Source: UBA1412 sp964609795 (GTDB lineage Bacteria > Verrucomicrobiota > Verrucomicrobiia > Limisphaerales > UBA1412). From it: 11,619 nucleotides of DNA. Positions 6,177 through 11,619 of the stretch are shown piece by piece; the stretch's first letter is position 1; each line of letters begins with the position of its first letter. The translations under genes were made by a program, and so were the position numbers. Under the pieces are notes generated by a model. The model made no database searches. It was not told the origin of the DNA and worked only from the letters and a program-made list of their open reading frames with translations. The stretch covers positions 1 through 11,619 of the forward strand of contig CAZSTC010000061.1 in the NCBI GenBank assembly GCA_964609795.1, written 5' to 3'.

Positions 6177-8135
6177 TTATTGAGGATCCTTGGCCGTATC
6201 AGTTTCCGGGCTCGGACTCTCTTCAGCTTCCTCGACCGGAGCCGAAGTTTCTTCAGGAGCCGCCTCAGTTTTTTCTTCAACCGGGGCCGAGACCTCGGGC
6301 GCTACTTCCGCCGGAGACTCTTCTGCTTTCACTTCAGCTTCAGCTGCAGGAGCTTCTGTCCCAGCCGGAGTCGTCGCTTTCTTAGGTTCTGCGGGCTTGC
6401 CTTCAGCCTTGGTTTCCTTCTTCTTGGCTTTAGGCTTTGCAGTTGGGGGCATAATCTTCTTCGGAGCCGCCTCTATATTGCCCTTATAGTATTCGATAAC
6501 GTGACCGCACTGGATCAGCCAATGCAAATCCGCATTCAAATTCGCCAGTACTGAGAGCACTTCCGGCGGCAAAGCAGGCGCTGCCGGTTCCTGTTTCACG
6601 CTTTCCGCCACAGGGGCCGGAGTCGTTTCAGCGCTCTGAACCGCGCCCTCCACAGGAGCCTCTACAGTCTCTGCAGGGGCCGGCACCGGAGGCGTTGCTC
6701 TTACTGCCGCCGCCGCTGCTGCGGCCTCGGCACTTTGCGGACTTGCTGCCGTCGCTTCCGTATATCCCGGTACTAACGCCTTATAAATATCTGCACGCTT
6801 GCATCCCGGATGCGCCACCACGTACCCCATAATGTTCTTCACATTCTCAGATACTGAAGTGGTATCCATATCCAGGTAATGCGGACGAGAGACACAAACA
6901 TGCGTCACCGACTTATTCACCTTGAAGAATTGCAGCGTATGAGCGGCAAATTTCTGGCTCAGTACCATGACCAGCTTGAGCGGGAAACGCTTCTGCTCTT
7001 CCAACAACCGGCGGTACAGCACGGAGATCAGATGGTTGGGCTGCTTGCGCACATCGTTCAGCGACAAGGTCACCGTCTCCACGCTCTGAACCACGCTCGC
7101 CAGATGAGTCTGGCGGAAATGCTCGCGCAGCGAGCTCATATCCTGCAGTTCCAGCGGCTCGGGCACCTGCAGGCAGTTGTAGTGAAGAGTGAAGCTCATC
7201 TCTTCTTTCCATTTTTCGATCACTGCCTCATCGCGCACGATCTTGATCCGTGACTTATAAACGTCAAAGGGAAGATGCGGAAACTTCTCGGAATGAATCT
7301 TGCAAATCTTGTTCTGATAATCATGCAGGTTCGGAGGTCCCAGGACTTCTCCGCTCATCCCGCATTGCGCCACGAAAGTATAGGTTCCTTTGGGACCATC
7401 AATGGGGACCTTCTGCGTCTCATAGAAATTGGCGAAATGATTCTTGAGGACATGCTCCATCGCCTCCTCCTCTGAAAACCAGAGGGTGCGGTCCATGGAA
7501 CAGAAGAAGAGCGGCTGAGCCACCTGATTTCCCTTTTTGATGACTGTGTACGCCACTTCTAGGCGCTCGGGGCGCTTCAGGATAATATGCGCAATCTCGA
7601 AAAGAGGATAGGCGCGCCCGGATTGACGAATCTGCTTGGCAAGCGTCTCTACGACGATCGGCTCCGGAACGAGCTGCACATCTACCTCGGGCAGGGGCGG
7701 CAACGGTCTGCGCGGTTCATCGCGACGCGGTCCACGGAAATCTCTACGCCCGCCGCCTCCGCTGGCACCTCCGCCACCGGGACGCGGTCTGCGGCCTCCG
7801 CCGGCTCCTTCACCGCGGCCTCTACCGCCTTCGGAACCTTGAGGAGACGACCGGAACGGACGATCAGGGCGGCTTGCTCCGCCTTCTTTGCGCTCAGGAC
7901 GATCGGGGCGGCCGGCTCCCCATCTGCTGCCGCCGCTGCGCTCTCTGCCTCCTGCGGGCCGAGGAGACCTCTCGCCAAAAGGCGCACTGCGCCTCCTTAC
8001 TCCCCTGCCGCCAAATTTATCGTTGTCGGCATATCCCGAAAAATCGGCGTACTTATTTACATCTGCGGATTGTTGCGCCCATGCTGGTAAAAATAGTTTT
8101 TCCAGGTCCAATCCCGAATCGTCCAGGTTACTCAT
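6177..8135 (-). CDS. Large RGG-rich, winged-helix-like protein of unknown function
   Basis: The product is 652 residues with an ATG start at 8135 and an AAGA-type upstream sequence. Residues about 40-145 are Arg/Gly/Pro-rich with RGG-like repeats, typical of nucleic-acid binding tails. Residues about 155-420 form a conserved-looking globular part. It contains C212...H228-x4-H233, C258...C278-x2-H281 and C321...H339-x4-H344, which resemble degenerate zinc-finger units. Residues 431-457 (NVKNIMGYVVAHPGCKRADI) look like the first helices of a winged helix. The matching third helix and wing (LSVLANLNADLHWLIQCGHV, then IEYYKG) appear only at 527-552, after a ~70-residue Ala/Pro-rich insert with a seven-alanine run. 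The C-terminal ~95 residues are Lys/Ala/Glu/Pro-rich, turning acidic. There is no signal peptide or membrane segment. I recall similar proteins in Verrucomicrobiota, all uncharacterised. An RNA- or ribosome-related role is inference. Confidence 0.9.
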   Translation of the reverse strand: MSNLDDSGLDLEKLFLPAWAQQSADVNKYADFSGYADNDKFGGRGVRRRSAPFGERSPRPAGGRERSGGSRWGAGRPDRPERKEGGASRPDRPFRSSPQGSEGGRGRGEGAGGGRRPRPGGGGASGGGGRRDFRGPRRDEPRRPLPPLPEVDVQLVPEPIVVETLAKQIRQSGRAYPLFEIAHIILKRPERLEVAYTVIKKGNQVAQPLFFCSMDRTLWFSEEEAMEHVLKNHFANFYETQKVPIDGPKGTYTFVAQCGMSGEVLGPPNLHDYQNKICKIHSEKFPHLPFDVYKSRIKIVRDEAVIEKWKEEMSFTLHYNCLQVPEPLELQDMSSLREHFRQTHLASVVQSVETVTLSLNDVRKQPNHLISVLYRRLLEEQKRFPLKLVMVLSQKFAAHTLQFFKVNKSVTHVCVSRPHYLDMDTTSVSENVKNIMGYVVAHPGCKRADIYKALVPGYTEATAASPQSAEAAAAAAAVRATPPVPAPAETVEAPVEGAVQSAETTPAPVAESVKQEPAAPALPPEVLSVLANLNADLHWLIQCGHVIEYYKGNIEAAPKKIMPPTAKPKAKKKETKAEGKPAEPKKATTPAGTEAPAAEAEVKAEESPAEVAPEVSAPVEEKTEAAPEETSAPVEEAEESPSPETDTAKDPQ

Positions 8136-8238
8136 AATTTTTCTTGCGACTTGCGTCGTGTGTTAATCATTTTTTTTCACGGCCCGGCCAGAGGCGGGGT
8201 TCCGTCGTTTACTTAAATAGCCGTGGTCCCTTGCCTTG

Positions 8239-8404
8239 CATCCTTGCGTTGCTCTCCCACGCACCACTTGTCGAAGTACTATGCCAACGTTCTTTTTCCT
8301 ATTCAATAAAAAAACATAAAAAACGTACTTCCACACACTTTTATACCCGCTTGCTCCAACGCTTTTGTTTGACCTCTGCGCTTTTGGTGCTATTGTACTC
8401 TCGG
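8239..8404 (+). repeat. ssrA upstream region, first copy of a diverged direct repeat
   Basis: This 166-bp block aligns along its length with 9507-9671. It shares CATCCT, GCGTTGCTC, CACTTGTCG, TATGCC, TTCAATAAA and CGCTTTTGTTT in order. By eye similarity is clearly lower than in the RNA-coding part. It contains the ssrA promoter. No gene is supported here. The rest of the 8136-8414 gap shows only GC-rich and T-rich patches. Confidence 0.8.
8369..8396 (+). promoter_or_regulatory. Sigma-70-type promoter of ssrA
   Basis: TTGACC (8369-8374) is followed after 16 bp by TATTGT (8391-8396), which also carries an extended -10 TG (8388-8389). The predicted start is close to 8403, about 12 nt before the mature tmRNA 5' end. 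Confidence 0.65.
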
Positions 8405-8414
8405 CTACTTTGCT

Positions 8415-8771
8415 GGGGGCGTACTGGTTTCGATCCGGAGAACGCGTCGGCGGTGGCATGCCGAGGATAGTTCGTTGGCCTCGTTAATCATCGGACTAAA
8501 ACAATAAATGCTAACGAAGAATTAGCTCTCGCGGCCTAGTTTGCCGTGACGTTTCGCCTCTGACACCTGCTGAGGGGATGAAACGCAGATAGCAGGAGTA
8601 GGTATCTGCTGGAGCGGGCGTGGCAGGTGCCGAAAAAGATTTCTGCCGGCTGGGCGCTGGTGTGTGGGTCAGAAGGCATTTTCCGGCGCTGAGATTTTCT
8701 TTTGACTAAGCATGTAGGCACTTCCGGTAAATTGTTCGGAGACGCGGGTTCAACTCCCGCCGCCTCCACCA
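8415..8771 (+). ncRNA. ssrA: Transfer-messenger RNA (tmRNA), intact one-piece gene
   Basis: tmRNA rescues stalled ribosomes: charged with alanine, it enters the A site, then its internal frame adds a degradation tag. The 357-nt gene starts with GGGGGCG (8415-8421), pairing fully with CGCCTCC (8761-8767) and including the G3-U70 wobble that alanyl-tRNA synthetase reads. The T-arm is GCGGG-TTCAACT-CCCGC and the 3' CCA is encoded (8769-8771). The conserved GGCATGCCGAGG lies near the 5' end. The tag frame starts at GCT 8510 and encodes ANEELALAA, ending in TAG at 8537-8539. The ALAA end is the usual protease signal. A promoter precedes it and a strong terminator follows. Confidence 0.97.
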
Positions 8772-8786
8772 TTTGAATAAGATAAT

Positions 8787-8832
8787 CCCGTCCGTTTGGA
8801 GTCATTCTCCACTCTGACGGGTTTTCTTTTTT
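8787..8832 (+). terminator. Intrinsic terminator of ssrA
   Basis: The outer stem CCCGTC (8787-8792)/GACGGG (8816-8821) encloses an inner stem GGAG/CTCC (8798-8801/8807-8810) with a 5-nt loop. It is followed by TTTTCTTTTTT. It starts 15 bp after the tmRNA CCA end. The second, broken ssrA copy has no equivalent. Confidence 0.88.
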
Positions 8833-8885
8833 CCCCTTGTATTCATACGGTTTCGGGAAACGATATTGATCCGGTTGTCCATCTG

Positions 8886-9509
8886 TCAGTATTGCCTGGG
8901 AAAGTATTTTTTCCCCGCCTGCCAGAGGTACATATCGATCTCTTTCAGTGTGAAGCCTCCCAGCCCATAGAAACGTCTGAAGCCCATTAAAACATCGTGG
9001 TATGCCGGATAGTGCTTCAGATCCTCCCTCTTGAACTTATAGAATCTATCCACCCGCATGAGGTGCATGAGCATCTTTTCCACATAGCTGTCATAGATCG
9101 GATAGTCCTTCGGGAAATGATGGCTGCAGTACTTGGTGGCAAATGAATAAAAATGAATGGTCTTCTGACCGTTAACCTTGACCACGGCAATATCGTTCAC
9201 CAGAGTCAGATCACGATTTGCGAGGCGGAGGTCGATATCCAAATCAACTATGTGCTTGGCAACAGTGAATGGGGAAAAGATGTTCGTGCTGTAAAAATCG
9301 TTCAGCGAGCAGACCTTGATCAAAACATCATCCATATCGACATTTCGTGGATACGTCTTAGCGAACAGTTTTCTGAGGCTGCTCTCCTGCAGTACATAAT
9401 TGTCCAATTTATCCCACCTCTTCAGATACATGGACACCTGAGCCGTCGACGGTCTGAGTATTTTTATAGAGTGCATCTTCGTTGATATTGATATAGGTTG
9501 AGTCGTCAT
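8886..9509 (-). CDS. Uncharacterised protein, possible HhH glycosylase-like fold
   Basis: About 207 residues from the ATG at 9509. Other in-frame starts are 9476 (196 residues), 9548 and 9608. No start has a convincing Shine-Dalgarno spacing. Recognisable features are YSFATKYCSHH (121-131), YPIYDSYVEKML (136-147) and a C-terminal FTLKEIDMYLWQAGKKYFP (186-204). Such a 'S-F-A-[ST]-K-Y...PIYD' pattern reminds me of helix-hairpin-helix DNA glycosylase-like proteins that occur in accessory regions, but I cannot name the family and no catalytic residue is assured. It is mostly alpha-helical by appearance, with no signal peptide or membrane segment. The gene lies between the intact and broken ssrA copies and points away from the DUF262 gene. 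Anything upstream of 9507 is encoded in the duplicated ssrA leader, so the longer starts are doubtful. Confidence 0.75.
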   Translation of the reverse strand: MTTQPISISTKMHSIKILRPSTAQVSMYLKRWDKLDNYVLQESSLRKLFAKTYPRNVDMDDVLIKVCSLNDFYSTNIFSPFTVAKHIVDLDIDLRLANRDLTLVNDIAVVKVNGQKTIHFYSFATKYCSHHFPKDYPIYDSYVEKMLMHLMRVDRFYKFKREDLKHYPAYHDVLMGFRRFYGLGGFTLKEIDMYLWQAGKKYFPRQY

Positions 9510-9671
9510 CCTCGCGTTGCTCACCAACGCATCACTTGTCGGGGGCATTATGCCGCCGATCTCTTTCTTGTTCAATAAATAATAAACAGAACGCGCTTTC
9601 TCGCACATTCAAACCAGGTTCCACTACGCTTTTGTTTAACCTCTCCGCTTTTGATGCTATTCTATTCTTGG
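9507..9671 (+). repeat. ssrA upstream region, second diverged copy with decayed promoter
   Basis: Homologous to 8239-8404. The promoter positions are conserved in spacing but weakened: TTAACC (9636-9641) replaces TTGACC, and TATTCT (9658-9663) replaces TATTGT, still 16 bp apart. The block joins straight onto internal tmRNA sequence because 74 bp are missing. Confidence 0.8.
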
Positions 9672-9979
9672 CCTCGTTAATCATCGGACTAAAACAATAA
9701 ATGCTAACGAAGAATTAGCTCTCGCGGCCTAAGTTTGCCGTGACGTTTCGCCTCTGACACCTGCTGGGGGGGGGATGAAACGCAGATAGCAGGAGTAGGT
9801 ATCCGCTGGAGCGGGCGTGGCAGGTCCCGAAAAAGATTTCTGCCGGCTGGGCGCTGGTGTGTGGGTTAGAAGGCATTTTCCGGCGCTGAGATTTTCTATT
9901 GACTAAGCATATACTAAGCATATAAGCTCTCTCGGTAAATTGTTCGGAGACGCGGGTTCAACTCCCGCCTCCTCCACCA
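9672..9979 (+). pseudogene. ssrA: 5'-truncated tmRNA gene copy (ssrA remnant)
   Basis: This 308-bp segment matches 8479-8771 of the intact ssrA almost base for base. Counted by eye, it differs by an extra A at the tag stop (TAG becomes TAA), an A-to-G change plus three extra Gs making a G9 run (9766-9774), a few substitutions, an 11-bp tandem duplication (9902-9923), and a G-to-T change in the 3' acceptor strand. The 5' acceptor strand, D-arm-like part and GCATGCCGAGG region are missing, so it cannot form the tRNA-like end or be charged. The tag frame ANEELALAA (from 9703) and 3' CCA survive. It has no terminator. It marks a likely island boundary. Confidence 0.92.
9902..9923 (+). repeat. 11-bp tandem repeat inside the ssrA remnant
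   Basis: ACTAAGCATAT occurs twice in a row (9902-9912 and 9913-9923). The intact gene has a single ACTAAGCATGT here. It is a simple slippage-type duplication in a sequence no longer under RNA constraint. Confidence 0.9.
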
Positions 9980-10062
9980 ATCATATAAAAAACTTATGGC
10001 TTTGATTGACAAGTTTAGCTGCATGTTGAGCAGTAATAAAGAGACATTCGGAGATAAATAAC

Positions 10063-11619
10063 ATGAAAGCAGAAGCAAGGGCGCTAACTTTTCTTGCAAA
10101 TGAAGGTTCTGTAAAAATCCCGTTTTTTCAGCGGGCATATGTTTGGAACGAGGCTAACTGGGAAGAGCTGATATCGGATTTGTTAGAAAGTGGCAAGAAC
10201 CATTTTTTGGGGTCTCTCATTCTCAAACAAATGACGGTGACGTCGGGTAATACAAAGCAGGTGCTTGTTATTGATGGCCAGCAGAGGCTAACAACTCTTA
10301 GCATTCTGCTTCGAGTCTTATACAACAGTTTTGACAAGGGAACACAGGAGTCATGCTATTCCAAACTGCAAGACTGCCTGTTTTATAAAAATCGCACTTC
10401 TTCAAGCGAATTATTTGTGAAAATAGAACACTCCAGGGTGGATCGTAAACACTTCCAAAGTGTCATCAGAGACAAAATTACCCTAAAAGAGCTCCCCACT
10501 GAAGACTCCAATAGCAATGTACTAGAGTGCTATAAATTCCTTACCAAGCGTGTGGATAAGATTACTATGGATAAGCGGATAGAGTTGTTCGACAACCTCA
10601 CGGATCACGATAATCATATTCTTGTTGTTATTGATCTTACCAACGACGATGACGAGCAAAGCATTTTTGACACGATCAACAGCGCTGGAATGCGTCTTAG
10701 CTGCGCAGATATCATTAAGAACGTGCTCTTCCAAAGAGCCTTTGACATAAATAACAATGATAAAGAAGTTGAGGCTCTTTACAATAACAATTGGGAAGAC
10801 GTTTTTGCTAGCGATGAACAGACCATAGCGTTTTGGGCTGTGGAACATGCCTTAGGGCGTTTAAAGAGGGATAATCTTGAAATTCTGCTTCACTCCATTG
10901 CAATCATAGAGGGCTTTTTTGACCCCGAAAAAGACACCTTAACCGACCTTGCTAATATTTATAAAAAGCGCATTAACCAGCTTAATTTCGATGACCTTCG
11001 GGAATTCGCTGGTACAATTTCAGATTATGCCAAGTTGTATCGTCAAAAGATGTATGTCTTTGATAAGAGTGATCTCTTCGAATTCGACGATTACGAAAAG
11101 CGACTTTTTCACGTCCTAAACGTGTGTGACGTATCCACATTTCACCCGTATATTCTTCATTTATACAAAAAATACAATAAGGACGAATCCTTACTAAAAT
11201 CTGATTTTCACAAGCTAGAAACACTCGTGGTTCGCCGCTACGTTTGCAACCTCACTACAAAAAACTACAATAAGCTGTGTAAAGATTTTATCCGTGATTC
11301 ATCCCGTCTGGACTCGATGTTAGTGTTAGACGAAATGAGCGATGATAACTTCAAGTTGGCCTTGCAGAATATCAATAATAAATCTGCCACATTGCTCCTG
11401 TTCTGGGTAGAGTTGTACCGCCGTAAAAAAGACAATCGCTATGACCACGACGAATTAAAATACACTTATACTCTTGAACACATCATGCCACAAAAATGGG
11501 AGGAATTCTGGTCTAAGGTACCAGTGATTGACAAGGACGGCAAAGTCATTACTGACCCAAGGCAGGCCAAGTCATACCGCAATGGTATTATTTACAGCAT
11601 CGGTAACATGACACTCTTG
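10063..11619 (+). CDS. DUF262-DUF1524 protein, GmrSD/SspE-like restriction nuclease (3' end cut)
   Basis: The frame is open for 519 codons and runs off the right edge. The ATG at 10063 is preceded by GGAG (10050-10053), 9 bp away. The N-terminal DUF262 domain shows IPFFQRAYVW (19-28), the hallmark VIDGQQRLTTL (69-79) and FDTINSAGMRLSCADIIKN (202-220). These match the ParB/Srx-like NTPase-nuclease of GmrS, SspE and BrxU-type proteins. The C-terminal DUF1524 HNH nuclease begins with YTLEHIMPQKW (469-479, His473) and IGNMTLL (513-519); the rest lies outside the window. Related enzymes restrict phage DNA with modified bases, or act beside phosphorothioate modification. The target here is unknown. 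Base composition is about 40% GC in the stretches I counted, against 50-57% in dnaA, suggesting transfer. It follows the ssrA remnant by 83 bp. Confidence 0.93.
   Translation, partial: MKAEARALTFLANEGSVKIPFFQRAYVWNEANWEELISDLLESGKNHFLGSLILKQMTVTSGNTKQVLVIDGQQRLTTLSILLRVLYNSFDKGTQESCYSKLQDCLFYKNRTSSSELFVKIEHSRVDRKHFQSVIRDKITLKELPTEDSNSNVLECYKFLTKRVDKITMDKRIELFDNLTDHDNHILVVIDLTNDDDEQSIFDTINSAGMRLSCADIIKNVLFQRAFDINNNDKEVEALYNNNWEDVFASDEQTIAFWAVEHALGRLKRDNLEILLHSIAIIEGFFDPEKDTLTDLANIYKKRINQLNFDDLREFAGTISDYAKLYRQKMYVFDKSDLFEFDDYEKRLFHVLNVCDVSTFHPYILHLYKKYNKDESLLKSDFHKLETLVVRRYVCNLTTKNYNKLCKDFIRDSSRLDSMLVLDEMSDDNFKLALQNINNKSATLLLFWVELYRRKKDNRYDHDELKYTYTLEHIMPQKWEEFWSKVPVIDKDGKVITDPRQAKSYRNGIIYSIGNMTLL

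Noticed and set aside
7587..8090. Long plus-strand frames over the RGG-coding region
   Set aside because: GC-rich repetitive codons give long antisense frames by chance. The predicted peptides are low complexity.
8163..8459. Minus-strand open frame of about 98 codons upstream of and into ssrA
   Set aside because: It overlaps the ssrA promoter and 5' end. The duplicated counterpart at 9507-9671 does not preserve the protein, only the DNA landmarks.
8536..8805. Minus-strand frame antisense to tmRNA, with a near-copy at 9715-9921
   Set aside because: The two similar peptides exist only because the RNA gene is duplicated. Such false proteins antisense to tmRNA are a common annotation error.
8415..9979. 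Permuted two-piece tmRNA
   Set aside because: The first copy contains the 5' and 3' acceptor strands, tag and CCA in standard order, so it is a complete one-piece gene. The second copy is a remnant, not a partner piece.
10006..10039. Promoter for the DUF262 gene (TTGACA ... TAATAA)
   Set aside because: The -35 is perfect but the best -10 candidate is 22 bp away, too far for a usual sigma-70 promoter.

Overview
The window reads as a chromosomal segment of a Verrucomicrobiota-like bacterium (PVC group). This assignment is inferred from three things: the style of the L19, AroA and DnaA proteins, an rpsP-KH-trmD-rplS cluster, and a large RGG/winged-helix protein (6177-8135) of a kind I associate with Verrucomicrobiota. 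No rRNA or other species marker is present, so the genus is open.

Layout. Positions 1-154 hold a terminator and two unexplained hairpins. Positions 155-1833 (minus strand) form a compact translation operon in the order rpsP, khpA-like KH protein, trmD, rplS, ending in a clear terminator. A divergent accD with its own good promoter runs from 2048 to 3007. It converges on, and overlaps by 14 bp, aroA (2994-4208, minus), which lies 17 bp downstream of dnaA (minus). The 5645-6176 gap looks like the replication origin: three closely spaced DnaA boxes, AT-rich stretches, and a hairpin terminator that closes the neighbouring gene. Positions 6177-8135 (minus) encode the large putative RNA-binding protein.

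The right third is accessory. An intact one-piece tmRNA gene (ssrA, 8415-8771) has a sigma-70-type promoter and a strong terminator, and encodes the tag ANEELALAA. About 0.9 kb downstream is a second, broken copy (9672-9979). It lacks the whole 5' part of the RNA but keeps the tag reading frame and the 3' end through CCA. The sequence upstream of ssrA is duplicated too, in a more diverged form. Between the copies, on the minus strand, is a small gene of unknown function with motifs reminiscent of helix-hairpin-helix DNA glycosylase folds. Just after the broken copy is an AT-richer gene for a DUF262-DUF1524 (GmrSD/SspE-like) restriction protein, cut by the window edge. This is consistent with a defence island lodged at ssrA, a common integration site, but no integrase is visible here and the large promoter-containing duplication is not the usual short attachment-site repeat.

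The core genes cover ribosome assembly and tRNA modification, fatty-acid and aromatic precursor synthesis, and replication initiation. The accessory part probably concerns defence against foreign DNA. The most interesting items are the paired ssrA loci with their two flanking genes, and the large uncharacterised protein whose winged helix seems to be split by a low-complexity insert.
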